Positions 45,141 to 54,061 of a stretch of DNA of 64,000 nt are shown here, one piece after another; positions within the stretch are counted from its first letter, which is position 1, and every line of letters begins with the position of its first letter. The DNA lies in NCBI GenBank assembly GCA_028288165.1, contig JAQBOG010000006.1, positions 30,153-94,152 of the forward strand. Direction: 5' to 3'. This DNA is from Sphingobacteriales bacterium (GTDB lineage: Bacteria; Bacteroidota; Bacteroidia; Sphingobacteriales; Sphingobacteriaceae). The translations under genes were made by a program, and so were the position numbers. The notes beneath the pieces are model-generated. The model made no database searches and had not been told where the DNA came from. It was given only the letters and a program-made list of their open reading frames with translations.

Positions 45141-46079
45141 ATGACAGAACAAGTTCAGAAGTTAAGTACCAAACATCTCCTGGGAATCAAAGACCTAAAT
45201 AGAAACGATATTGAGTTAATTTTTGAAACGGCTGATAATTTTAAAAATGTTTTGAACAGACCCATAAAGAAAGTTCCATCTTTAAGGGATATAACCATTG
45301 CAAATATCTTCTTCGAAAATTCAACACGTACAAAACTATCTTTTGAGCTTGCTGAAAAACGCTTATCTGCAGATATTATAAACTTTGCCGCCTCCTCTTC
45401 ATCCGTAAGCAAAGGCGAAACCTTAATAGACACGGTAAACAATATTCTGGCTATGAAGGTAGACATGGTTGTTATGCGCCACCCTTATGCAGGCGCCGGA
45501 GTATTTCTTAGTAAACACATCAATGCCCAAATCGTGAATGCTGGTGATGGTGCGCATGAGCATCCTACTCAAGCCTTATTAGATGCTTTTTCGATCAGAG
45601 AAAGATTCGGAGATGTAGCAGGGAAAAAAGTGGTCATAGTTGGCGATGTATTACATTCAAGAGTTGCACTGTCGAACATTCTATGCCTTCAAAAGTTAGG
45701 TGCCGAAGTAATGGTTTGTGGCCCAACTACATTAATACCTAAATATATATTCACGCTCGGCGTTAAAGTAGAACATAATCTAATCAAAGCACTTAATTGG
45801 TGCGATGTTGCTAATATGCTCCGAATTCAGCTGGAACGTCAGGACATTAAATTCTTCCCTTCCTTAAGAGAGTATTCTTTGATGTATGGCTTGAATAAAA
45901 AAATTCTCGATTCTCTGGACAAAGAAATTATAATTATGCATCCCGGGCCTATCAATAGAGGGGTTGAAATTACAAGTGATGTAGCCGATAGTAAACAATC
46001 TATCATCCTTGACCAAGTGGAGAATGGTGTTGCAATCCGAATGGCAGTGTTATACTTGTTAGCTAATCAAAGAAGTTAA
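45141..46079 (+). CDS. pyrB: Aspartate carbamoyltransferase catalytic subunit
   Basis: 312 residues. FENSTRTKLSFELAEKRL near 53-70 is the carbamoyl-phosphate site (STRT), SSVSKGETLIDT carries the K of the 80s loop, VMRHPYAGAG near 110 and HEHPTQALLDAFSIRERF near 135 give the H-P-T-Q block, and IIMHPGPINRGVEI near 265 is the aspartate-site loop. It catalyses the committed step of pyrimidine synthesis. No pyrI regulatory subunit adjoins it. The protein is of normal length, in an operon with pyrR. Confidence 0.96.
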   Translation: MTEQVQKLSTKHLLGIKDLNRNDIELIFETADNFKNVLNRPIKKVPSLRDITIANIFFENSTRTKLSFELAEKRLSADIINFAASSSSVSKGETLIDTVNNILAMKVDMVVMRHPYAGAGVFLSKHINAQIVNAGDGAHEHPTQALLDAFSIRERFGDVAGKKVVIVGDVLHSRVALSNILCLQKLGAEVMVCGPTTLIPKYIFTLGVKVEHNLIKALNWCDVANMLRIQLERQDIKFFPSLREYSLMYGLNKKILDSLDKEIIIMHPGPINRGVEITSDVADSKQSIILDQVENGVAIRMAVLYLLANQRS

Positions 46080-46197
46080 CAATAAACCCTTTCATATAAC
46101 CGTTCACAAAAGCATCCAGACGGAGTGTCCAATAAATTCACACCTTGTTTTCCACATATGTTAATTTCTTATGTGCATTGTCTAATGGGCTTTAAAT

Positions 46198-46205
46198 TAT
46201 TTTTG
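46198..46205 (+). promoter_or_regulatory. TAnnTTTG promoter box of the TPR/Tol operon
   Basis: TATTTTTG lies 24 nt upstream of the TPR-protein ATG. A TTG element lies about 17 nt upstream of the box. It is the only promoter-like site found before the rightward run 46230-55418. Confidence 0.5.
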
Positions 46206-46229
46206 TTAAAATCTGCTTTTTGAATAATT

Positions 46230-49200
46230 ATGCAAAGAAAATACGCTTTATTATTATCCATCCTTTTTATTAGCATTAGTCCGGTTCTTGCACAGAAAAC
46301 AGCTTGGTTTGAACTAAATAAGGCATATAAATCTGGCTTAGAACTGCTTCATAACAAAAAGTATGTAGCCGCATCCGAACAGTTTTCGAGAGTAGAAAAG
46401 CTCTATAATGTCCCAACTTCACAATCTCAGCCAAGTAAAGACATTAGCTTACTAAAAGAAAATGCAGAGTATTTTCAAGCGGTATGCGCTTTAGAGCTCG
46501 AAAATCAAAACGCCGAAAACTTATTTCTTCAATTTATAGCCGAACATCCCGTAAATCCCTACACACGGATGGCTTATTACCAGGTTGGTCGATCATATTT
46601 TGAACAAAAGAATTATGCAAAAGCTCTGGAATGGTTTAAGAAAATTAACGAGAGTAGCTTATCCGCACATGAAAGCATTGAATATCGGTTTAAGCTGGCG
46701 TATTCTTATTTCGAAACCGCGGATTATGCAAGTGCTGAGCCCCTATTTGGTAAGCTGAAAGAAGAAAACAGTGACTATAAAGAATCTTCCATTTACTATT
46801 ACGCCTACATTAATTATTTAAGTGGCGATTATAAAACTGCATTAACTAATTTTGAAAAATTAAAAGGATCTAAAACATACGAAACAAGCTACCCTTATTT
46901 CATATCTGCTTTGTATTTCCTTGACAAACGTTATGACGACGTAATTAGCTATGCGATTCCCATATTAAATAGCAGCACTCAAGTTTATGAAACTGAAATG
47001 TTCAGAATAGTTGGTGCATCGTATTTTGCAAAATCTGATTATAAAAACGCCATTGTTTACTATCAAAAATTTCAGCAAAAAGATCGTGGTAAAACACAAA
47101 ATAATCAGGATAGTTATCAAATTGGTTACACCTATTATAAATTAAACGATTTTAAGAAAGCAATTGTTGAACTTGAAAAATTAGATACTCCAGATGCCTA
47201 TTATCAAAGTGGAATGATTGCTCTCGGACAATCGTTTTTAAAAACAGATAATAAACAATCTGCACGGAACGCATTTTTTAAAGCTTCAAAACTAACATTC
47301 GACAAAGGTTTGCAAGAAGAAGGTTTGTTTAATTACGCAAAGCTTTCTTATGAACTTGAATTCCATCAAGTGGCATTAGATGCTGCACAAGAGTTTCTAA
47401 AAACCTACCCAAAATCAAAACGCTTAGATGAAGCTAAAACGCTTTTAGGCGAAGTGCTTTTGACCACCAAAAATTATAAAGACGCCATTGATATATTAGA
47501 AAGCATCCCAAATAAAAATAATGATGCTAAAGAAGCTTATCAAAAAGTTACTTATTACCGTGGATTAGAATATTACAATGAGCGAGCATTCCAAAACGCC
47601 ATTTCCGTATTCATGAGATCAAATAGTAATGCTGTTGATAATGACATACTAGCTTTATCTACTTATTGGTTGGCAGAAGCTATGTACGAAGTACGGAAAT
47701 TTGGCGAGTCAGTTAGTAATTTTGACACTTTTCTAGAAATGCCTGCCGCCCGTAAGACAGAGGTATTTAACTATGCAAATTATGCATTGGCCTATGCAGC
47801 GTTTGAAGATGAAAACTATCAAAAAGCAGCCCCATATTTTGTTAAATTCATTCAGGGTAATGAAAAAGACAAAAACACAATAAATGATGCTATTCTTAGA
47901 TTAGCTGATTCTTACTTTGTTTTGAAAGACTACCCAAATGCGCTATCTAATTACAACCGTATCATTGCAATGAATGCTGCCGGAGAAGATTATGCATTGT
48001 TTCAAAGAGGAATGATCCAAGGTTTGCAAACACAAAATGATGCGAAAATTGCTACTCATCAATCGCTATTGAAACAGTTTCCAAAATCAAATTACGCTGA
48101 TGACGCTGGTTTCGAGATTGCATACACCTATTTTGTTAAGGGCGACTTTGATAAATCAAAAAGCGATTTAGCGGCATTGATCGAAAAGTATCCTCGTAGC
48201 AGTTATGTACCTCGTGCCTTAGTTACCATCGGGCTGGTACAATACAACCAGAATCAGGACGAAGCTGCATTAGAGACCTTTAAACGTGTTGTTAAAGAAC
48301 ACTCAACCACCGATGAAGCACGTCAAGCTTTAGAATCTATTAAAAATATTTATTTAGATAAGGCCGATGCTGACGGGTTCCTTACCTATGCGAATGGCAC
48401 AGGCATTGGCGACATAAGCACTGCAGAACAGGATAATATTACTTTCCAGGCTGCAAACAACAGATTCTTAAAAGGCGAATATCAGGGCACTGTCGAGGCG
48501 ATAAATGCCTATTTCGATAAATTTCCGAAAGCCATTCATGAAAAACAAGCAAAGTTTGTTCGTGCTGAAAGCCTTGTTAAGTTAAACCGCCCGGATGAAG
48601 CGATCCCTGATTATGAGTTTATACTGAATGATTGGACAAGCGAGTATACTGAAAAGGCACTGATAAGTATCTCAAAAATTTATTTGGCTCAGAAAAAATA
48701 CAATGAAGCGATTGTCCACCTAAAGAAGTTAGAGCTTACCTCGGAGTATAAAGCGAATTACGGCTTTGCAGTAAACAACTTAATGGAAGCCTATAATAAC
48801 ATTGGCATGCCTGATGAAACGTTAACGTATGTGGAGCTTATCAGATTATCAGAAAAATCATCTGAGGAAGAGAAATACCGGGCTGGCTTATATGCTGGTA
48901 AAGCTTATCTGATTAAAGGTGACACCACGGCCGCAACTAAAGAATTTGCTTTAGTTAATTCTAAAACCCAAACAATTGTTGGTGCTGAGGCAAGGTACAA
49001 CTTAGCAAATCTGCAATACCTAAAAGGTGATTTCAAAACTGCTCAGAAAACTGCGTTTGATTTGATTAATAAAATGCCATCATACGATTACTGGGTTGCT
49101 AAGAGTTTCATCTTACTCGCAGACACCTATGTAGCATTAAAAGACGAATTCCAGGCAAAGAGCACTTTACAAAGTATTTTAGATAATTACTCTAATAAAT

Positions 49201-49259
49201 CGGATGATGTTTTACCGATCGCAAAAGAAAAATTAGAGAAACTGAATAAAAAGAAATAA
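46230..49259 (+). CDS. Large secreted tetratricopeptide-repeat protein
   Basis: 1009 residues with a signal peptide (MQRKYALLLSILFISISPVLAQ). The rest is a solenoid of TPR/Sel1-like helix pairs, for example NPYTRMAYYQVGRSYFEQKN, YAKALEWFKKI and SNYADDAGFEIAYTYFVKGD. Proteins of this layout in Bacteroidota are periplasmic or outer-membrane-associated scaffolds related in form to BamD/YbgF. The next gene, 4 nt away, encodes a beta-barrel, and a Tol-like set follows. A scaffold for envelope integrity or assembly is the natural guess. The exact role is unknown. Confidence 0.88.
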   Translation: MQRKYALLLSILFISISPVLAQKTAWFELNKAYKSGLELLHNKKYVAASEQFSRVEKLYNVPTSQSQPSKDISLLKENAEYFQAVCALELENQNAENLFLQFIAEHPVNPYTRMAYYQVGRSYFEQKNYAKALEWFKKINESSLSAHESIEYRFKLAYSYFETADYASAEPLFGKLKEENSDYKESSIYYYAYINYLSGDYKTALTNFEKLKGSKTYETSYPYFISALYFLDKRYDDVISYAIPILNSSTQVYETEMFRIVGASYFAKSDYKNAIVYYQKFQQKDRGKTQNNQDSYQIGYTYYKLNDFKKAIVELEKLDTPDAYYQSGMIALGQSFLKTDNKQSARNAFFKASKLTFDKGLQEEGLFNYAKLSYELEFHQVALDAAQEFLKTYPKSKRLDEAKTLLGEVLLTTKNYKDAIDILESIPNKNNDAKEAYQKVTYYRGLEYYNERAFQNAISVFMRSNSNAVDNDILALSTYWLAEAMYEVRKFGESVSNFDTFLEMPAARKTEVFNYANYALAYAAFEDENYQKAAPYFVKFIQGNEKDKNTINDAILRLADSYFVLKDYPNALSNYNRIIAMNAAGEDYALFQRGMIQGLQTQNDAKIATHQSLLKQFPKSNYADDAGFEIAYTYFVKGDFDKSKSDLAALIEKYPRSSYVPRALVTIGLVQYNQNQDEAALETFKRVVKEHSTTDEARQALESIKNIYLDKADADGFLTYANGTGIGDISTAEQDNITFQAANNRFLKGEYQGTVEAINAYFDKFPKAIHEKQAKFVRAESLVKLNRPDEAIPDYEFILNDWTSEYTEKALISISKIYLAQKKYNEAIVHLKKLELTSEYKANYGFAVNNLMEAYNNIGMPDETLTYVELIRLSEKSSEEEKYRAGLYAGKAYLIKGDTTAATKEFALVNSKTQTIVGAEARYNLANLQYLKGDFKTAQKTAFDLINKMPSYDYWVAKSFILLADTYVALKDEFQAKSTLQSILDNYSNKSDDVLPIAKEKLEKLNKKK

Positions 49260-49263
49260 GCTA

Positions 49264-50961
49264 ATGACCATTCCATCTTTGAAATATACTTTATTAACAG
49301 CTTGTTTGACTTTGTCGTTAGCTGCTTTTGCCCAAGATAAAAAGGACCCGAAGGTACCCTCCGCTACCACTCCTGAAAAGACTCAGGAGCCACAAAAAGG
49401 TAATATTGCTGAAGAAATTGAGGTTGTAAGACCCTATAAACCTATTCTTGCGGAAGCAGTAAAATTGAGACGAAATCCGACATTGGATGATAATAAACCT
49501 TTTAAACCTCAACTTACCTACAATATTACGGGCAAGAAGCTCGAACTCAATGCAAACATCGCACAATTAAAAGCTCAAAAACTAGCAGCTGAGCAAGTTG
49601 ATACGCTCACTAATAATTACCTTAAGATTGGTGCCGGAAATTTCAATACCGGTTTAGGCGAACTTTACATTAACAATGGTAAAGATGAAGCCCTGCAAGT
49701 AGGCATGTTTATTAAGCATGTATCCCAAAGTGGAAGTTTAGATAAACAGCAATATTCTAATCAGCAGGCATCGGTATTCGGCAAGAGTATTCTAGATAAA
49801 TTTTCTGTCTCCGGTAAATTAACTTACGACAGGAGGTCAACTTTTCTATATGGCTTTAACCCTTTATTACCTCCTCCGAGCACATTATCACCTCCTAAAC
49901 AGCGCTATAACATCTTTGATCTCGAGGGTGAATTAGTTAATAATACAACCGAAGATTTAAACCAATTTAATTATGCTGTTAAGTTAAATGGATATTTATT
50001 CAATAACTATTATAGCGCTCGTGAAAAATCAGTTGCACTTAGCGGATATGTAAATAAAGCGTTTAACAAGTTTAATCTAGGCGTAGCCACTTCGGTTGAC
50101 CTAACTGGCACGAAAGATTCACTAAGCTTAACTAATAACATACTTAGAGTAAATCCGTACGCAAAGTTTAAAGGAAACGGCTTTGTACTAAATGTAGGCC
50201 TTAATTTTGTTCAGGAATTTGGAACGTTTAGTCGTTTAAATCTGTTGCCTGCGGTTTCAGTGGAGATTCCGATCGCTCCTGAATATGCGATCTTATTTGG
50301 AGGAATTAGCGGAGATGTGATTAAAACCAACTTTAGGGATTTGAGCAATGAAAACCCTTATCTGAATGATAGACTGGAAATTAAGAACGCTATTGAAAAA
50401 ATGAATTTCTACGGCGGTGTAAAAGGAAATGCTGGGTCGGGCCTGGGATTTAAGGCGATGGCATCTTACAAAACGATTGAAAATCTTCCACTATTTGTAA
50501 ATAATACAACAAACGTAAATCGTTTTGACTTAATTTATGATGGAGGCTCAAGCCATATACTAGGTTTAGACGGCGAACTAAACTTACGTGCGTCAGATGT
50601 ATTGACGTTAACAGGAAAAGTGCAATTCACGAACTATAATCTTGCCACAGAACATGAAGCATGGTTTAAACCGGGATTGAAACTATCATCTAACGTGAAT
50701 GCCCAGATAACAAAAAAAATTATGTTAAATGCAGAGATTCTTTTCAGCGGAGATAGCTACGCTAAATCACCGTCACTTCAGTCAGAAACAATTGTAATAG
50801 ATGGATTCGCAGATTTGAGCGCTGGTGCAGAATATCGTTTTAATAAAAAAATTGGTCTGTATTTAAATGCAAATAATATTTTTGCTAAATCATATCAGCA
50901 ATACTTATATTATCCAAAACTAGGATTTAATGTATTTGGAGGATTTAATTTTTCCTTCTAA
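49264..50961 (+). CDS. Outer-membrane beta-barrel protein
   Basis: 565 residues with a signal peptide ending LTLSLAAFAQ. A periplasmic N-terminal region (EEIEVVRPYKPILAEAVKLR) precedes about 400 residues of alternating hydrophobic/polar strands with aromatic ends, closing on LGFNVFGGFNFSF. The terminal Phe is the BAM recognition signal. No plug domain of a full TonB-dependent receptor is evident. It is 4 nt downstream of the TPR gene and probably interacts with it. It may be a porin-like or assembly partner; the ligand is unknown. Confidence 0.82.
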   Translation: MTIPSLKYTLLTACLTLSLAAFAQDKKDPKVPSATTPEKTQEPQKGNIAEEIEVVRPYKPILAEAVKLRRNPTLDDNKPFKPQLTYNITGKKLELNANIAQLKAQKLAAEQVDTLTNNYLKIGAGNFNTGLGELYINNGKDEALQVGMFIKHVSQSGSLDKQQYSNQQASVFGKSILDKFSVSGKLTYDRRSTFLYGFNPLLPPPSTLSPPKQRYNIFDLEGELVNNTTEDLNQFNYAVKLNGYLFNNYYSAREKSVALSGYVNKAFNKFNLGVATSVDLTGTKDSLSLTNNILRVNPYAKFKGNGFVLNVGLNFVQEFGTFSRLNLLPAVSVEIPIAPEYAILFGGISGDVIKTNFRDLSNENPYLNDRLEIKNAIEKMNFYGGVKGNAGSGLGFKAMASYKTIENLPLFVNNTTNVNRFDLIYDGGSSHILGLDGELNLRASDVLTLTGKVQFTNYNLATEHEAWFKPGLKLSSNVNAQITKKIMLNAEILFSGDSYAKSPSLQSETIVIDGFADLSAGAEYRFNKKIGLYLNANNIFAKSYQQYLYYPKLGFNVFGGFNFSF

Positions 50962-50999
50962 AGATTGTTGTTCAACGTTAATAAATACTAAATACCAGG

Positions 51000-52055
51000 A
51001 TGGATATTGCCATTTACATAGCTGAATTCTTACGCCAAAATGATGAGGTAAGCCTGCCCGGTATCGGAACTTTTTTTAAACAGCGCATAAACGGATATTT
51101 TGACTCCAAAAAGAACACCTTCATCCCTCCGAGGCAGTTTTTAGCTTTTAGAGTAAGTGATAAAGAAAACATATTTCTTGCCGAATATCTTGTAAAAATC
51201 AAGAATATCTCGGAGGCATCAGCAAATTATTTCATTTCAAAATACGCAGAAAAAGTTAAAGATTTCCTATCTACTTCAGGTAAAATGGAAATGACTGAAC
51301 TTGGGATATTAAAAAAGACACTTACAGGTTTCCAGTTTGAGCCGTCTAAAGATTTTAAGTTTGCCAACGATTTTTTTGGTTTAAAAGAAGTATCCGAGAT
51401 TATTGAACTAAAACTGCCGGCTCATTCACCCCTTAACGTTGAAGAAAAGCCAGCTCTCCCTAAAGAGGTTGTTAAAAATGATCCTATAGAAGAACCTGTT
51501 GTTGAAGAATATAGCAGAACCAATAATTCCAAATACTATATCCCTTTATCAATACTTGTTTTGGTAGGCCTTGGAGTATTATTATATACCTATTATCCTC
51601 AATTCAGCTCCTCTTTTAAATTACCTCCTATTAAAAAGCAGGTTGATACATTACCCGAAACAAAGTCTGATGAGCTGTCCGACACCGCCAAATTTGATAC
51701 AGTAAACGTTGTTAAATCTCCTGTAATTGACACATCTAAAGCCACGGATTCAATTCCTAAAGCGGATAGTATTAAGAATAATACGTTAGCAGTAGATACT
51801 GTTTCGGATAAAAAAATTACGTTTGAAATAATCGCATCATCTTTAAATAGACAATCGGATGCTGAACAACTCGTTAAGAACTATAAAAAAATGGGGCTCG
51901 ATGGGAAAATTGTTTATGCTAATGAAAAACGTAAAAACAAGATTTTAATTAGCATCGGTAGCTTCTCCGATCGCGAATCAGCACAAAAAGAACTAACAAA
52001 CGTTAAAAAGAACGTAGAAAAAGGCGCATACATTTACATTAAGAAACCACAATGA
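51000..52055 (+). CDS. HU-CCDC81 domain / SPOR domain membrane protein
   Basis: 351 residues. The N-terminal 110 residues (IAEFLRQNDEVSLPGIGTFF; FLSTSGKMEMTELGILKK) form the bacterial HU-CCDC81-type domain. One membrane helix lies near 180-196 (YYIPLSILVLVGLGVLLYTY). A Pro/Asp/Ser-rich periplasmic linker leads to a SPOR domain (FEIIASSLNRQSDAEQLVKN to about residue 350) that should bind denuded peptidoglycan at division sites. The HU-like part would be cytoplasmic. Its stop overlaps the start of the TolQ-like gene (ATGA), tying it to the Tol set. Confidence 0.9.
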   Translation: MDIAIYIAEFLRQNDEVSLPGIGTFFKQRINGYFDSKKNTFIPPRQFLAFRVSDKENIFLAEYLVKIKNISEASANYFISKYAEKVKDFLSTSGKMEMTELGILKKTLTGFQFEPSKDFKFANDFFGLKEVSEIIELKLPAHSPLNVEEKPALPKEVVKNDPIEEPVVEEYSRTNNSKYYIPLSILVLVGLGVLLYTYYPQFSSSFKLPPIKKQVDTLPETKSDELSDTAKFDTVNVVKSPVIDTSKATDSIPKADSIKNNTLAVDTVSDKKITFEIIASSLNRQSDAEQLVKNYKKMGLDGKIVYANEKRKNKILISIGSFSDRESAQKELTNVKKNVEKGAYIYIKKPQ

Positions 52056-52759
52056 TATTTTTATTACAGGTAGACAGCGTTAATCCGCTTGCATCAGATA
52101 CGGCCGCTCAAGTTGTACAAGCAGCACAAAAAGCACATGAAGAATTACGTTTTATTGATCTTTTATTTAAAGGTGGATGGATCATGGTTCCACTTTTAAT
52201 TTTAGCTTTCTTAGGAATAGTGATCTTTTTAGAGCGGTATTTAACTATACGAAAAGCTTCCAGAGATGAATCCAATTTAATGCAACAGGTTAAACAAAGC
52301 ATTCTTTCTGGTAAACTCGAATCAGCAGTAGCTATTTGTAGAAACAGTAATACTCCCCTTGGCCGCATGTTGCAAAAAGGATTGCTCCGTATTGGGCGTC
52401 CGATTAAAGATATTGAAGGTTCAATTGAAAATATTGGAAAATTGGAAGTATCAAAACTGGAGAAAAATATTAGTATTTTAGGGATAATCGCTGGTATTGC
52501 ACCAATGGTCGGTTTCGTTGGAACAATTGCTGGTGTGATTCAAATATTTTACAATATATCGTTAACCGATAATATTAGTATGGGTGTTATCGCAGGTGGT
52601 TTATATGTAAAAATGATTACCTCTGCAACTGGTTTGATTGTTGGTATAGTTGCCTATGTTGGTTACCACATATTGAATATTATGGTGGATAGGGTTATAT
52701 TGAAAATGGAAATTGATGCTGTTGAATTTATTGATCTGTTAGAAGAACCAGGCCGATGA
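52052..52759 (+). CDS. TolQ/ExbB-family proton channel subunit
   Basis: 235 residues. Three hydrophobic segments are visible (GGWIMVPLLILAFLGIVIFL near 46; IAPMVGFVGTIAGVIQIFYN near 150; TSATGLIVGIVAYVGYHI near 190). The MotA/TolQ/ExbB core has GLLRIGRPIKDIEGSIENIG and GTIAGVIQIF. With the ExbD/TolR-like protein it forms the proton-driven motor. The N-terminus (LASDTAAQVVQAAQKAHEEL) extends into the periplasm. It overlaps its neighbours on both sides by 4 nt. Confidence 0.93.
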   Translation: MIFLLQVDSVNPLASDTAAQVVQAAQKAHEELRFIDLLFKGGWIMVPLLILAFLGIVIFLERYLTIRKASRDESNLMQQVKQSILSGKLESAVAICRNSNTPLGRMLQKGLLRIGRPIKDIEGSIENIGKLEVSKLEKNISILGIIAGIAPMVGFVGTIAGVIQIFYNISLTDNISMGVIAGGLYVKMITSATGLIVGIVAYVGYHILNIMVDRVILKMEIDAVEFIDLLEEPGR

Positions 52760-53154
52760 ATCTGAGAAGAAGAAAAAGAGCCAACGCAGAAGTTCATACC
52801 TCTGCAATGAATGACATCATGTTTTTCCTGATGCTATTCTTTCTTATTGCATCAACAATCACTAATCCGAATGTTATAAAGCTATTATTGCCTAAATCGG
52901 ATTCTGGGCAATCGGTTTCTAAAAAAACCATTACGGTAGCAATTACCAAAGAACTGCAATACTCTGTCGAAAAAAAGCCCGTTTTAATAGATAACATGCA
53001 GGCTACCATACAAAGCTATTTACAGCAAGCAAAAGAATTAACCATTGTGTTGTATGTTGATAAAAGCGTAGCCATTGAAGATGTTGTTAAAGTACTGGAT
53101 ATAGCTAACAGGCTTAAAATCAAGCTTGTTTTAGCTACAGAACCTAAAGCTTAA
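52756..53154 (+). CDS. TolR/ExbD-family protein
   Basis: 132 residues. RKRANAEVHTSAMNDIMFFL then MLFFLIASTITNPN gives the single membrane helix, with the conserved Asp of the ND motif (about D20) as the proton-carrying residue. The periplasmic domain (KKTITVAITKELQYSVEKKP; LYVDKSVAIEDVVKVLDIAN) is the TolR/ExbD fold. It follows the TolQ-like gene with a 4-nt overlap and precedes the TonB/TolA-like gene by 4 nt. Confidence 0.93.
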   Translation: MNLRRRKRANAEVHTSAMNDIMFFLMLFFLIASTITNPNVIKLLLPKSDSGQSVSKKTITVAITKELQYSVEKKPVLIDNMQATIQSYLQQAKELTIVLYVDKSVAIEDVVKVLDIANRLKIKLVLATEPKA

Positions 53155-53158
53155 CTAA

Positions 53159-53983
53159 ATGCATTATCCTGAAGAAAATAATTATCCTAAAGCACTTTTG
53201 TTTTCCTCATTAGTGATGGGATTATTTTTGCTCATAAGCTACTATATCATTATTACCAAACCGTTTACTCCAGAAGAGGAAATAGGAACAGGTGGTATTA
53301 TCGTAAATTATGGCACTTCGGATGCTGGAATGGGCGATGATTATATGAGTGTAGAAGAACCTTCTGTAGCCCCTAATGCAAACAACACGCCTCCAGACAA
53401 GGTGGTTCCAAATACCGATCCTGTGAAAGCACCAACTGCGGAAACCAGTGATAAAAGCGTAGTAACGCAAGACGCCGAAGATGCACCAACTGTAGTGACC
53501 AAAGCTAATTCAAAGCCAAATACAGCTCCGACTACAAGTACTCCTGTTAAAGAAAGTAAACCAGCAGTCAATCAAAATGCGCTGTACAAGGGCAAAAAAA
53601 ATGATGGATCTGGTAAGGGAGATGGCACTGGAAATACGCCAGGCAATCAAGGAAGTAAAGACGGCGATCCACTATCACCAAATTATGGGAAGGGCGGTTC
53701 AGGTTTTGGCGGTGTAAGTTTATCACTTGAGAACCGTTCATTTGTGAGCATTCCAAGAATTGAAGACGAGGGTCAAAGTGCCGGTAAAATTGCTGTAGAG
53801 ATCCGTGTGGATAAATCTGGAGAAGTTGTTTATGCCCGTGCTGGAGCAAAGGGAACTACGCTATCAGACTTGAAGCTATGGCGTAAGTGCGAAGGCGCTG
53901 TTTTAGGTGCACGTTTAAACGAACTGGAATCAGCACCAGATGTACAAACAGGCGTGGTAATGTTTAATTTTAAAGTTAAATAG
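53159..53983 (+). CDS. TonB/TolA-like energy transducer
   Basis: 274 residues. A membrane anchor (LLFSSLVMGLFLLISYYIII) near 14-33 is followed by a Pro/Thr/Asp-rich linker, a Gly-rich stretch (GSGKGDGTGNTPGNQGSKDG) and a C-terminal domain of about 85 residues (IAVEIRVDKSGEVVYARAGA) like the TonB C-terminus. It lacks the usual TonB Glu-Pro/Lys-Pro repeats, so a TolA-like role is equally likely. Its TAG stop is the first base group of the repeat at 53982, so the repeat abuts or forms the gene end. Confidence 0.85.
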   Translation: MHYPEENNYPKALLFSSLVMGLFLLISYYIIITKPFTPEEEIGTGGIIVNYGTSDAGMGDDYMSVEEPSVAPNANNTPPDKVVPNTDPVKAPTAETSDKSVVTQDAEDAPTVVTKANSKPNTAPTTSTPVKESKPAVNQNALYKGKKNDGSGKGDGTGNTPGNQGSKDGDPLSPNYGKGGSGFGGVSLSLENRSFVSIPRIEDEGQSAGKIAVEIRVDKSGEVVYARAGAKGTTLSDLKLWRKCEGAVLGARLNELESAPDVQTGVVMFNFKVK

Positions 53984-54061
53984 CCCCCGACCCCCTAAGG
54001 GGGGAGTTAAACCTTTAGTAATGGAATACAACAGTTCCCCCTTCAGGGGGCTAGGGGGTTC
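53982..54061. repeat. CCCCC/GGGGG inverted repeat straddling the folC start
   Basis: Two G/C-run hairpins (CCCCCTAAGGGGG and CCCCCTTCAGGGGG) form the arms of a larger inverted repeat. The left end includes the TonB-like stop codon and the right arm is translated as the first residues of FolC. It can also act as a transcription barrier. Confidence 0.85.
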
